Shown: positions 51,402 to 60,212 of the stretch, in pieces
How the letters are laid out: each line of letters starts with the position of its first letter
Position numbering within the stretch: the stretch's first letter is position 1
Source: JAYEPK01 sp048569615
GTDB lineage: Archaea > Thermoplasmatota > Penumbrarchaeia > Penumbrarchaeales > Penumbrarchaeaceae
Length of the DNA stretch: 64,000 nucleotides
Assembly: GCA_048569615.1 (NCBI GenBank)
Contig: JBLIRK010000011.1
Location: forward strand, 5,752 to 69,751
Direction of reading: 5' to 3'
Position numbers and translations under genes: made by a program
The notes under the pieces: generated by a model
Seen by the model: the letters and a program-made list of their open reading frames with translations, nothing else
The model's database searches: none
What the model was told of the DNA's origin: nothing

Positions 51402-52244
51402 ATGCTCCATGCGATAAAAGTGGCATACGACGGAACCCGGTTCCACGGCTCCCAGAGGCAGGGGAGCACGGACCCCGGTTCCGTGGAGGGTTCGATCGTG
51501 GAGGCTTTGAGGGAAATTGAACAGTTCGATCCTGAGGAGGAATGGCCCGTCAAGTTCGCCTCCAGGACGGATTCAGGAGTCTCTGCCCTGGGAAACGTCT
51601 TTTCGGTGAGGTCGGACATGGATCCGGAGAACCTCCTCAAGGCCCTGAACGCGAACATGGAGGGGATATGGTGCTGGGCGCACGGGCTCCCGAGGGAGAC
51701 CCAGAACATCAGGTGGGCTTCCTCCAGATGGTACAGGTACCACCTTCCTGCCTCGAGCCTTGTGACCGGAGAGGTATCAAGGCTGGACAAGATAATGAAG
51801 ACATTCCTCGGGGAGCACGATTTCACCAATTTCTCTAAGCCGGAGGATGAGAAGAATACGGTGACAATAATCGAAAAGGCGGAGGTGATCGACCTGTCAG
51901 GCAGCGGTGATCTCGTGGCTGTGGACATCGTGGGTTCGAGATTCCTCTGGCAACAGGTCAGAAGGATGGTCGGAGCGGGAATGGCGGTGCTCGAGGGAAG
52001 GCTTTCGAGCGAGGATGTCAAGGTACTCATGGACCCCTCTCGGTCCGATGTGGACGAACTTAGGAAGGAGGTCAGGACCATGCCTCCCTTCGGCCTGATA
52101 CTCATGGACGTCCATTTCAAGGATATAGCATTCTCCATCGTGCCTGAGGCCCTGGAGCTTGCCCTCGAGAGGTCGAAGGAGGAGGCGTGGAAGGCGGCCA
52201 CAAGGGTACTCATCGATTCCGCCCTGCGGAGCCTCCCCAGATGA
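51402..52244 (+). CDS. truA: tRNA pseudouridine synthase TruA
   Basis: TruA forms pseudouridine at tRNA positions 38-40. The 280-residue protein opens MLHAIKVAYDGTRFHGSQRQ and has the catalytic motif ASRTDSGVSALGNVF with Asp57, then YRYHLP, FLGEHDFTNFSK and the C-terminal DIVGSRFLWQQVRRMVGAGM that binds RNA. All family signatures are in order, and the length is that of archaeal TruA. Transcription is divergent from trmJ. Downstream, an 87-bp gap leads to a secreted beta-helix protein with its own start. Confidence 0.96.
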   Translation: MLHAIKVAYDGTRFHGSQRQGSTDPGSVEGSIVEALREIEQFDPEEEWPVKFASRTDSGVSALGNVFSVRSDMDPENLLKALNANMEGIWCWAHGLPRETQNIRWASSRWYRYHLPASSLVTGEVSRLDKIMKTFLGEHDFTNFSKPEDEKNTVTIIEKAEVIDLSGSGDLVAVDIVGSRFLWQQVRRMVGAGMAVLEGRLSSEDVKVLMDPSRSDVDELRKEVRTMPPFGLILMDVHFKDIAFSIVPEALELALERSKEEAWKAATRVLIDSALRSLPR

Positions 52245-52331
52245 AGTGACGAAATGTAAATTGAATGGATTGTTATGAAACGGCCGAAAGTGTAATCTAT
52301 CGATCACCGTCGATGACCTGCTGGTGTCCGC

Positions 52332-53753
52332 TTGACAAGGAGAGATCTCACACTGCTTTCAATATCCCTGACGCTGCTTTTACTGCCAATGATCGCTATC
52401 AACTTAGAAGGACAGGAAAACGCACCCCCCCCGCCGCACGAACCGATCCTTATCTTCGGTGATGCGGCCCTAAATGAGACACACGGGGTGGCTGGTGGGA
52501 GCGGATCCGCCGACGATCCGTACATCATTTCGGGCCTGTGGTTCAACTGCACTAATACGACCGGGATAACCATCGAGAACTTCACCGGACACCTTCTCCT
52601 TGAGAACCTCTATTTCATCCGCGGTTTCGAGCAAGGGAACCCCCATGTCACGGTCAGGAACTCGACGAATATCAGCATAAGGTCCTGCTGGTCATATCTC
52701 TCATTCAAGGGACTGGAGGTCGTGAATTCCAGCGATATAGCGGTCGATACCGCTTTCTTCGTGGGCTCCCAGATCGGTCTGGAGTTCACGGATTGCAGGA
52801 ACGTGCTGATAAAGGAATGCTACAGCTCCTATGCCGTCCAGAGCGGATTCCATTTCGTCGACACCGAAGGAATAACAATGGAGGCCTGTCTAAGCGAGCA
52901 CAACAATGCGGTACTTGGGGGCTCCAACGGAGTTTTCGCGGACCGATGCAGGGATGTCGAGATAAGGGATTCCGAGTTCTCGCTCTGTTACGGAAGCGGC
53001 ATGATGTTCCTGGGGGATCTTCAGGGCCCCATATCGTCCGATATCTCCATCAGCGGATGCTACTTCGACAACAACCACAACGGCATCTTCGGCGAGGCCG
53101 TTGACGGGATCCACATCAAGGATGGGTACTTCTCCCAGAACACGTACTCCATCTATATCTCGATTGGTACCGATATCAATGTGGAAGCTTCCAGGTTCTT
53201 CAAGAACGATTACGGCCCCTACCTGATAGAGACGGATTCCTCTTCGATCGAGAACAGCAACTTCGAGGGGAACGATTTCGGGATCATCCTCGACGGCTCC
53301 TCCGATGTTAGGATCACCGGGAACAGCTTCATGAACACATCCTCCGTCTCGGTATCCATCGGAACCTTCGGCTCGGTTCTGATCTCATCGGGGAACTCGG
53401 TCCATTCCAACAGGTTCCTGAGCCCTTCCCCGCTGCGGGGCCATGCCCTGGACAACGGCAGGGGCAATTCATGGGACAGCGGCGGAAAGGGTAACCTGTG
53501 GCTCAGCTTCGGGTATCCCGACCGGGACGGGAACGGGATAGTGGACCAACCATACCACATCGGCGGGAACGCCTCCACCACGGACAAGTATCCGATCTCC
53601 CACGGGCTGCTGAAACCGGAAGAGGAGCCCGAGCCGGTCCGGGAGAGGATCGAGGCAAATGACGTGTATTGGACCGTAATGGCTTCCGCCGGTGCTGCCG
53701 TAATGCTCCTGTTCGCCCTTATCCTGCTCTTCACCGGACGGAATCGGCATTAA
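52332..53753 (+). CDS. Secreted NosD-like parallel beta-helix protein with membrane anchor
   Basis: The 473-residue protein has a signal peptide (about 1-28) and a right-handed parallel beta-helix of the NosD/PbH1 type (about 45-400): repeated turns ending in Asn/Ser with I-x-x-C or I-x-x-S strands, as in SDIAVDTAFFVGSQIGLEF and DVEIRDSEFSLCYGSGMMFL. The text WDSGGKGNLWLSFGYPDRDG near residue 380 resembles the usual NosD end. A membrane helix lies at about 445-466, then TGRNRH. The start is TTG at 52332, with no better codon nearby. Such folds bind or cleave polysaccharide; catalytic residues cannot be located, so binding or scaffold is as likely. Confidence 0.82.
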   Translation: MTRRDLTLLSISLTLLLLPMIAINLEGQENAPPPPHEPILIFGDAALNETHGVAGGSGSADDPYIISGLWFNCTNTTGITIENFTGHLLLENLYFIRGFEQGNPHVTVRNSTNISIRSCWSYLSFKGLEVVNSSDIAVDTAFFVGSQIGLEFTDCRNVLIKECYSSYAVQSGFHFVDTEGITMEACLSEHNNAVLGGSNGVFADRCRDVEIRDSEFSLCYGSGMMFLGDLQGPISSDISISGCYFDNNHNGIFGEAVDGIHIKDGYFSQNTYSIYISIGTDINVEASRFFKNDYGPYLIETDSSSIENSNFEGNDFGIILDGSSDVRITGNSFMNTSSVSVSIGTFGSVLISSGNSVHSNRFLSPSPLRGHALDNGRGNSWDSGGKGNLWLSFGYPDRDGNGIVDQPYHIGGNASTTDKYPISHGLLKPEEEPEPVRERIEANDVYWTVMASAGAAVMLLFALILLFTGRNRH

Positions 53754-53784
53754 ATTTGAATAAGTCCGGGCTCCATTGACCGGC

Positions 53785-54132
53785 ATGAACCCTCCGGAAG
53801 GGCCGCAAGGGATGGAAATCGACCTGGAAGAGATCGGAGGAGTGAAGGGGCTCAGGAAGCTGGCCCCCACAACCCGGGTCCTGAGAAAGCTGGAACGGCT
53901 CTATTCCATGCTCTCATGCTCCAGAAGGATAGAGGTCCTCTACTTCCTGAACCTCACGGAGCTTACGGCAGGGGAGCTCTCGGAGGTTACCGGCATGGCC
54001 CCCAACCTGCTCTCCTTCCACCTGAGGAAACTGGAAAGTGCAGGTGTCGTCAAGGGAGAGAGGGAAGGGAGGTTCGTTAGGTACTCCATAACGGAGATGG
54101 GCAGGACCCTCCTGGGACCGCTCTCGGGATAG
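53785..54132 (+). CDS. ArsR-like winged-helix transcription regulator
   Basis: The 115-residue protein (from ATG 53785; a TTG at 53776 is possible) has a winged-helix domain at about 35-105: LSCSRRIEVLYFLNLTELTA, GELSEVTGMAPNLLSFHLRK (recognition helix) and the wing VVKGEREGRFVRYSITEMGR. No metal-binding cysteine motif typical of ArsR/SmtB is present, so the signal is unknown. It lies between two secreted beta-helix genes, both on the same strand, and could regulate them; a box-like TTAAATTTGA precedes it and an A-rich stretch separates it from the next gene. Confidence 0.8.
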   Translation: MNPPEGPQGMEIDLEEIGGVKGLRKLAPTTRVLRKLERLYSMLSCSRRIEVLYFLNLTELTAGELSEVTGMAPNLLSFHLRKLESAGVVKGEREGRFVRYSITEMGRTLLGPLSG

Positions 54133-54178
54133 GCTCCCCACCAAAAAAAATAAATCTGGACAAAGGGGTGCAAACAAC

Positions 54179-57100
54179 GTGAGGCCGCTCCCAGTGATCA
54201 TCGCATTCCTGCTTCTGGGCTTATCCTTCTTCATTCCGGGCGGTGCAGGCGCTCCGGAGAAACCGACCGAAGTTATCTACGATCTCGAATTCCCCGAAGG
54301 ATTGGTCGTGGGTATTGGCGAGGACCTGATCTGGGAGAATCTGACCGTCAGCATCACGGGGTGGTCGTATATCTATGGCAACCTGCGGCTAAGGAACACG
54401 ACCATTCATTTTTTCGGCGACATCAATAACTCCAGCAGGCTGCAAATGAGGAATTGGGGGACCTTCAATGCAACTGACCTTGACGGGGATCCGACAACCA
54501 TGGATGACATGTCCAGGATCATTTCCTACTCGCAGAACGGCACTTCGATAATTCCGGGTCACATCGCCCTCAGCTACAGCATCAACAACTCGTACATCGA
54601 GAATGTGAGAATAATCTCGGGGATCATGGACCTGCGGGACCTTGAAATGAGAAATTCTTCCATTCTCTCCCCGACAATGAATTCCATCATCAGGGATATC
54701 CGCATGAAGGGAAACTCCAACCTGACCGGTATCATCTTCAATGAGTTCTATGAGAAGGAGCTTTACAACATCACAATTGACGGTTACGGGACCGGTATCG
54801 ACCATGGACAGGGGTCCGGCAACTCCACGGTCCAGTTGCGTGAAGTCCAGATTAGGAACTGCAAGAAGGGTATCCTGGCACCGGAATCCGGTTTCAGGAT
54901 AAGGGAATGCACATTCGTCAACAATACGGAGCCGATATCGACGGGCGGTGACATCTTCATATCGGATTCTACTTTCCGTGGAGGCAAGCTGACCCTCTCC
55001 AGGTCCGGCGGGTCCTTGATCCAGAGGTCCGAGTTCGTGGGCCTTGAGAGCCTGAGGAACGCCTCGAACGGGAAGATAACGGATTCAACGTTCAGGTTCT
55101 GCAACATCGGCCTCAGGAGCCCCACCGGTATGGATATAATCAGGAACAGCTTCCTCAACTGCTCCACCGCGGTCAGGGACGATTCGGGGTGCAGGCTATT
55201 CCACAACAGCTTCGGCGGCAACCAGAGGGACGCCCAGGGTGCCGTCCTTTCCCAGTGGTACAACACCACCCTTCTCGAGGGCAACTACTATCTCGAATAC
55301 AAGGGTGTTGATGACGGCTCCGGAGGCAGGAGGGCCCTTGACGGAATAGGGGATACATACATCCCTTACAACGGAAGGGATTCATACCCCCTCATGAAGG
55401 ACCGCTACTGGGACATGCCCGTTATACCTACCCTTCAGCTTCTCTACCAGAAGGGCTCCGATGCCGTCACCCTTGTCTGGGACCAGACCGGCTTTGCAGG
55501 ATGTATAGTCCAGAGATCGCTCCGCTCCGACTTCTCCGGCAGTCTCTCGAGCTGGTCGGTCAAGGATACCGCCATCAGGATACCCGATAATCCCAACGGG
55601 ACGGTGCATTTCAGGGTAATGGGGTATAACTCCTTTGGGGCCAGGGGTTGGAGCGTGCCCAGGTCCCTGCCGGTGGACCGCAAACCGCTTCCCCCCTCCG
55701 AGATCAGGATCGATCCCGTCCCCAGGGGACAGGGGCTCACCATCAGCTGGGACTGGGTCGGTGAGGATGTGGTCAGAGCTTTCATTTTCTACGGTCTGCC
55801 CGACGAGGCTCCTGAACTGGCCGAGGCGGACCATCCCATGAACTCCGTCACGGTTACCGGGCTGGTCAACGGTGTGGAGTACGAGATATGGATACAGACC
55901 CTGGATTCCGCCGGTCAGTTCTCCGGAGAATCCCAGAGGGTCCGGGGGATCCCGGAAGATTCGGTCCCTCCACCCCCTCCCAGGGACCTGACGGCATCGG
56001 CCGTCACCAACAGGAAGGTGGTGCTCAACTGGAATCCTCCCTTGGAGCAGGATATCGGCTCCTACCTCCTTTTCCGGAGGCTGGCAGGAGAGATGGAATG
56101 GACCCTGGTGAAGAACCTTTCCCGCTACACCTTCACCTTCGACGACGGGAACCTTGAGGATAATACGACCTACCAGTACGCCATGGCTACCGTGGACGAC
56201 GACGGCCCCATTTCCGTGCTTTCACATCCGGTCAACGCAACCACCCTCCACTACAACGACAGGCCGTATTTCACAGGCGGGGAGCAGATAATCTATCTGG
56301 TGGAGGACGGCCCAGCTGTCTCGATGGACCTTACAGGCAGGTTCCAGGACCCGGACGGCGATGCCGTCCAGCTGTCCATCAGGGAGAGCTTTCCATTCCA
56401 GGCCAACCTGATCGGGGAGGTCCTCTGGATCACCCCACGTCCAGATGAGGCGGGCGAAGGGTACGTCCAGCTGACAGCATCGGACGGGGAGGAGGAGGTT
56501 GACTTCCTCTTCGGCGTCATCATCGAGCCGAGGGAGGACCTGCCAAGGGGTCTTCTGATCGAGAGCCCGGTCAACGGCTCCGTACTGCTCCCGGGCATGG
56601 CCGTGAGATTGAGGGGGGAGGTGTATGATCCCGATGTGAATCACGGAGACAGCCTGAATATCACATGGACATCCGACCGCGACGGCATCCTGCAGCATAG
56701 CTCGCAGGGTAAGATAAACGGTCTGGTGGAGCTGTCCCCCGGCCCTCATCTTCTTACGCTAAGTGTAGTGGACAGGGCGGGGAACATGGTCCAGGCGACA
56801 TCCATGGTGATAGTATCCCTGTGGGGATGGGGCGAGCTCCCCTGGGATGTTTCGATAGGGGAGACATCCGTCCTCAGGAAAGGTGAGCTCTACGGGGTTG
56901 AGGTAAAGGTGACAAATGACAGCCCCTTCGTGCTTAGATATTATATCAAGGGAACCGTTGGATCGGGATCGAACCTGCCCGAGAGGATGATCCTCATAGG
57001 TCCCGGGACATCGGAGAGGCTGATGCTGGAGCTCCCCCAGGACCTGGAGACCGGGATCGAGCTGCCCATTCTCCTGATGGTGGAGGCGGACACCATAAAC

Positions 57101-57289
57101 GGAACCTACGGGGGCTACATGGAGACCGATTCTACGATCACCATAAGGCCCGAGGGATCAGACGGCGGAGATTCCGAATGGGTTGTGGCGGTCGTGGTGA
57201 TATCGATCGCGGTCCTGCTCGCCATCGCCGTCTACATCTTCGTAACCACCAAGAGAAGGGAGGCCCTCGAGAACCCAAAAGATGATTAG
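54179..57289 (+). CDS. Secreted beta-helix, fibronectin III and cadherin-like surface protein
   Basis: The 1036-residue protein starts at GTG 54179, supported by GGGGTG nine bases upstream. After the signal peptide (about 1-24) comes a parallel beta-helix (about 35-400) with repeated I-x-x-S turns. Two fibronectin type III domains follow (about 505-595 and 600-690; for example VVLNWNPPLEQDIGSYLLFR). Then there is a cadherin-like domain beginning YFTGGEQIIYLVEDGPAVSM (about 697-780), further beta-sandwiches, a membrane helix (about 1003-1024) and tail KRREALENPKDD. The order suggests a large anchored carbohydrate- or protein-binding protein. No catalytic motif is visible. HypE follows 26 bases after the stop, on the same strand. 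Confidence 0.85.
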   Translation: MRPLPVIIAFLLLGLSFFIPGGAGAPEKPTEVIYDLEFPEGLVVGIGEDLIWENLTVSITGWSYIYGNLRLRNTTIHFFGDINNSSRLQMRNWGTFNATDLDGDPTTMDDMSRIISYSQNGTSIIPGHIALSYSINNSYIENVRIISGIMDLRDLEMRNSSILSPTMNSIIRDIRMKGNSNLTGIIFNEFYEKELYNITIDGYGTGIDHGQGSGNSTVQLREVQIRNCKKGILAPESGFRIRECTFVNNTEPISTGGDIFISDSTFRGGKLTLSRSGGSLIQRSEFVGLESLRNASNGKITDSTFRFCNIGLRSPTGMDIIRNSFLNCSTAVRDDSGCRLFHNSFGGNQRDAQGAVLSQWYNTTLLEGNYYLEYKGVDDGSGGRRALDGIGDTYIPYNGRDSYPLMKDRYWDMPVIPTLQLLYQKGSDAVTLVWDQTGFAGCIVQRSLRSDFSGSLSSWSVKDTAIRIPDNPNGTVHFRVMGYNSFGARGWSVPRSLPVDRKPLPPSEIRIDPVPRGQGLTISWDWVGEDVVRAFIFYGLPDEAPELAEADHPMNSVTVTGLVNGVEYEIWIQTLDSAGQFSGESQRVRGIPEDSVPPPPPRDLTASAVTNRKVVLNWNPPLEQDIGSYLLFRRLAGEMEWTLVKNLSRYTFTFDDGNLEDNTTYQYAMATVDDDGPISVLSHPVNATTLHYNDRPYFTGGEQIIYLVEDGPAVSMDLTGRFQDPDGDAVQLSIRESFPFQANLIGEVLWITPRPDEAGEGYVQLTASDGEEEVDFLFGVIIEPREDLPRGLLIESPVNGSVLLPGMAVRLRGEVYDPDVNHGDSLNITWTSDRDGILQHSSQGKINGLVELSPGPHLLTLSVVDRAGNMVQATSMVIVSLWGWGELPWDVSIGETSVLRKGELYGVEVKVTNDSPFVLRYYIKGTVGSGSNLPERMILIGPGTSERLMLELPQDLETGIELPILLMVEADTINGTYGGYMETDSTITIRPEGSDGGDSEWVVAVVVISIAVLLAIAVYIFVTTKRREALENPKDD

Positions 57290-57315
57290 AAGGTTCTTCG
57301 ATTGAGAGGTCGAAG

Positions 57316-58377
57316 GTGCGATCTTTGAAGGAAAGGACCGTAAGTCTGGGAGAAGGAGCCGGTGGAGAGCTCATGCAGTCCATGCTCAAGGAGCTGGTGC
57401 TGCCGCTTGTCAGGACCGGAGCGAAGGAGACAGGTACCGGCATTCCGGCATCCCTCCTGGACGATTCGGCCACCGTGGGAGATGCTGCCTTCACCATAGA
57501 CGGACACACGGTATGGCCCCTTGAGTTCCCGGGAGGGGACATAGGATCGCTTTCGGTCTATGGCACGGTCAACGATCTCTGCGCTGTTGGGGCCAGGCCG
57601 GAGGCGCTCGCACTCTCCCTGGTAATAGAGGAGGGCATGGAAAAGGAGCTTCTTAAGAGGATATCCGCATCGATAGGCTCCGCCGCCGATAGGAGTGGCG
57701 TTACCATTGTAACCGGGGACACGAAGGTGGTGGAGAAGGGCGGCGTGAAGGGCATGATAGCGACCACGGCCGGACTGGGATGGAAGCATCCCCTCCTCGA
57801 TGATAACCTGTATAAGGCCGGAAGGGAGCCGGGATGGCTCAGGGATGATTCGCTCAGGTCCGGGGACAGCCTGATATTGACAGGCCCTGTCGGCGATCAC
57901 GGGATATCCCTCCTCTCATTCCGGGAGGGATACGGTTTCGAGACCGAGGTCGTGTCCGACCTCGCTCCCATGGTCGAGGTGATGGACAGGGTCCTGGGAG
58001 CAGGAGGGGTGGTAGCGGCGAAGGACCTGACCCGCGGGGGCGTTGCAAACGCCCTCAACGAGTGGAGCTCCAAGAACAACCTTTCCCTGAACGTGGTTGA
58101 GGAGAAGATACCCGTGAGGGAGCCTGTGAGGTCCGCTTGCGACCTTCTCGGGCTGGATCCCTTCGAGATAGGGAACGAGGGCAAGATGATCCTGGCTGTG
58201 GCCCCCGGTTTCGAGGATGCGGTGCTCTCCGCCCTCAGGTCATGCCCTATGTCGAAGGATTCGGAGATCATCGGCACCGTTCTGAATAAAAAGGGGCCGG
58301 TGGTCCTCGAAACCGTCGTGGGAGGCAGAAGAATAATGGACCCGCCCCACGGAGATCCGGTCCCCAGGATATGCTGA
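57316..58377 (+). CDS. hypE: Hydrogenase maturation protein HypE
   Basis: HypE, with HypF, makes the cyanide ligands of the [NiFe] site: it dehydrates a thiocarbamoylated C-terminal cysteine. The 353-residue protein shows the PurM-like features VSLGEGAGGELMQSML, LDDSATVGDAAFTIDGHTVW, GDIGSLSVYGTVNDLCAVGA, AKDLTRGGVANALNEW and the hallmark C-terminus DPVPRIC with Cys353 as the last residue. Its position directly before a [NiFe]-hydrogenase operon fits its role. HypA, B, C, D and F and the maturation endopeptidase are not in the window. The start is GTG 57316. It may be read from its own promoter or from the surface-protein gene 26 bases upstream. Confidence 0.95.
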   Translation: MRSLKERTVSLGEGAGGELMQSMLKELVLPLVRTGAKETGTGIPASLLDDSATVGDAAFTIDGHTVWPLEFPGGDIGSLSVYGTVNDLCAVGARPEALALSLVIEEGMEKELLKRISASIGSAADRSGVTIVTGDTKVVEKGGVKGMIATTAGLGWKHPLLDDNLYKAGREPGWLRDDSLRSGDSLILTGPVGDHGISLLSFREGYGFETEVVSDLAPMVEVMDRVLGAGGVVAAKDLTRGGVANALNEWSSKNNLSLNVVEEKIPVREPVRSACDLLGLDPFEIGNEGKMILAVAPGFEDAVLSALRSCPMSKDSEIIGTVLNKKGPVVLETVVGGRRIMDPPHGDPVPRIC

Positions 58378-58394
58378 GGTCCATTTTCCGATAG

Positions 58395-58402
58395 TTTTAA
58401 TA
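58395..58402 (+). promoter_or_regulatory. Box A promoter of the hybrid hydrogenase operon
   Basis: TTTTAATA is about 37 nt before the first ATG (58436), inside the 58-base gap after hypE. Together with GGTGGT before the ATG it indicates a separate operon start. Confidence 0.5.
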
Positions 58403-58435
58403 TCATGTTGGATTACAGGCCCACGGTGGTACCAC

Positions 58436-58912
58436 ATGGTCCTCGCCAAGGAAGACAAGGAGTACCTGGACACTCTCTTCCAGGAGGCATCCGGGAGGCA
58501 GTCCCCGGTCCTTTTTCTGCTGCACAGGATCCAGGCCCGTTACGGCAGGATCCCCCATGCATCCGCGAAGTACATCTCCGAAAAGCTCGGGGTACCTCTG
58601 ACCCAGATCTACTCCGCCGCCACCTTCTACGAGGAATTCAGCCAGGAAGGGCGGGGAAGGGTAGTTATTAGGGTCTGCAGGGGTGTGGTCTGTCATTCCA
58701 GAGGGTCCAGGGACATCCTTGACTCGTTCTGCTCCGAGCTTGGTATCGGTCCGAACGAGACCACCGAGGACGGAAGGTTCACCCTGCTGGAGAGCTCCTG
58801 CATGGGACAGTGCGACGGCTCCCCCGCCGTCATGGTGAACGATGAGGTGCACAGGGACCTTGACCGGCAGGGGGTAAGCGAACTCGTCAGGCGAATGAAG
58901 GGAGGCGGATGA
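58436..58912 (+). CDS. NuoE-like [2Fe-2S] subunit of hybrid hydrogenase
   Basis: The 158-residue protein is a thioredoxin-fold [2Fe-2S] ferredoxin like NuoE/HoxE/HydC: a helical N-terminal bundle (about 1-70, with YGRIPHASAKYISEKLGVPL and IYSAATFYEEFS) and a ferredoxin with Cys81, Cys86, Cys122 and Cys126 in the NuoE pattern C-x4-C and C-x3-C (VCRGVVC; SCMGQCDGSPA). In NAD-linked hydrogenases this subunit sits beside the flavin subunit. It is first in a five-gene operon; the ATG of the next gene lies one base after its TGA. The box A at 58395 and GGTGGT six bases upstream support the start. Confidence 0.93.
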   Translation: MVLAKEDKEYLDTLFQEASGRQSPVLFLLHRIQARYGRIPHASAKYISEKLGVPLTQIYSAATFYEEFSQEGRGRVVIRVCRGVVCHSRGSRDILDSFCSELGIGPNETTEDGRFTLLESSCMGQCDGSPAVMVNDEVHRDLDRQGVSELVRRMKGGG

Positions 58913-58913
58913 G

Positions 58914-60212
58914 ATGGTGGAGGAGAGGAGGCTTCTGCTCAGAAGGAGGGGAAGGGACGGTTACGACCCATGGTCCCTGGACGATTATCTGAGGGACGGA
59001 GGATACGAGGCCCTGAAGAAGGCCCTGGATCACGGCCCGAGATGGGCGGTTAACGAGGTGTCCAAGTCCAGGATAAGGGGGAGGGGCGGAGCCGGTTTTC
59101 ACGCCGGTTTCAAATGGGAATCCGTGGCAATGCAGAGGGAGGCTCCCAAGTATCTCATCGCCAACTTCGATGAGGGGGAGGAGGGGACCATAAAGGACAG
59201 GACCATCGTCGAGACCGACCCCTATCTTCTGATCGAGGGAATGACCATCGCCGCCTATGCCATGGGCATAGAGAAGGGTTTCATCTACAACAGGGGAGAA
59301 TACCCTTTCTTCCCTCCCAGGTTCGAGAAGGCCATGGAAGCCGCGAGGGAGAAGAAGCTGCTCGGCAGGTCCATTATGGGAAGGGAGTTCAATTTTGATA
59401 TGGAGGTCGTAAGAGGAGCCGGGGCGTACGTATGCGGGGAATCGTCGGCCATACTCGAATCCATAATGGGCAGGGCCGGCAAGGCCAAGATAAAGATCAG
59501 GAGGACATCCGTTTCTGGTGTGTTCCACAGTCCGACCTGCGTCAACAATGTGGAGACCCTCAGCAATGTACCCTATATCATAATGGAGGGTGGGGAGACA
59601 TACCGAAATATCGGAACAACTCAATCAACCGGAACCAGGATAGTATCCCTGACCGGCCATGTCAAGAATCCCGGGGCCTACGAGGTCGAGATGGGAAAGT
59701 GCACTGTCTGGGAGATCATCGACGGCCTGGGTGGCGGAGTGGACGGGAGCGATATCAAGGCGGTACTTCTGGGGGGAGCGTCGGGATCGCTGATAAGGAA
59801 GGGCGACCTGGACCTAAACTACACCATGGAGGATGCGGAATCTGCCGGGCTCACGCTGGGTTCCGGTGTGATCGTCGTATTCAATGAAAAGACATGCATG
59901 GTGGATATGGTCCACAATCTCATGGGTTTCTTCGCCCACGAGAGTTGCGGAAAGTGCACTCCCTGCAGGACGGGAACCCACCACCTGCTGAGGATAATGG
60001 AGGGGCTGAGGAGAGGCCAGGCCGGGGACGACGATCTGGTGCTGGCGAAGAGAATAGCCGATACCATGTGCAGCGCTTCAATCTGCGGTCTCGGAAAGAC
60101 CGCGTCCGTCCCCTTGACGAGCGCCATCCAGAACTTCCAGGATGAGTTCAATTCACACATACGCGGTGAGTGTCCGGCAGGCAGGTGCCCCATGGGAGGT
60201 GGCGGTAGATGA
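58914..60212 (+). CDS. NuoF-like FMN/NAD(H)-binding subunit of hybrid hydrogenase
   Basis: The 432-residue protein is the flavin subunit that exchanges electrons with NAD(H). Motifs are GRGGAGFHAGFKW (about 57-68, NADH/FMN site), FDEGEEGTIKDR, GAGAYVCGESSAILES (FMN), a SLBB-type part near NPGAYEVEMGKCTVWEI, and the [4Fe-4S] ligands Cys345, Cys348, Cys351 and Cys391 (ESCGKCTPCRTG; CSASICGLG). A further C-terminal pair CPAGRCP (420-426) is not usual in NuoF and may be an extra metal site. It has no N-terminal or C-terminal ferredoxin extension, unlike HydB of bifurcating [FeFe] enzymes. It ends in a 4-base overlap (ATGA) with the fusion gene, so the subunits are made together. Confidence 0.94.
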   Translation: MVEERRLLLRRRGRDGYDPWSLDDYLRDGGYEALKKALDHGPRWAVNEVSKSRIRGRGGAGFHAGFKWESVAMQREAPKYLIANFDEGEEGTIKDRTIVETDPYLLIEGMTIAAYAMGIEKGFIYNRGEYPFFPPRFEKAMEAAREKKLLGRSIMGREFNFDMEVVRGAGAYVCGESSAILESIMGRAGKAKIKIRRTSVSGVFHSPTCVNNVETLSNVPYIIMEGGETYRNIGTTQSTGTRIVSLTGHVKNPGAYEVEMGKCTVWEIIDGLGGGVDGSDIKAVLLGGASGSLIRKGDLDLNYTMEDAESAGLTLGSGVIVVFNEKTCMVDMVHNLMGFFAHESCGKCTPCRTGTHHLLRIMEGLRRGQAGDDDLVLAKRIADTMCSASICGLGKTASVPLTSAIQNFQDEFNSHIRGECPAGRCPMGGGGR

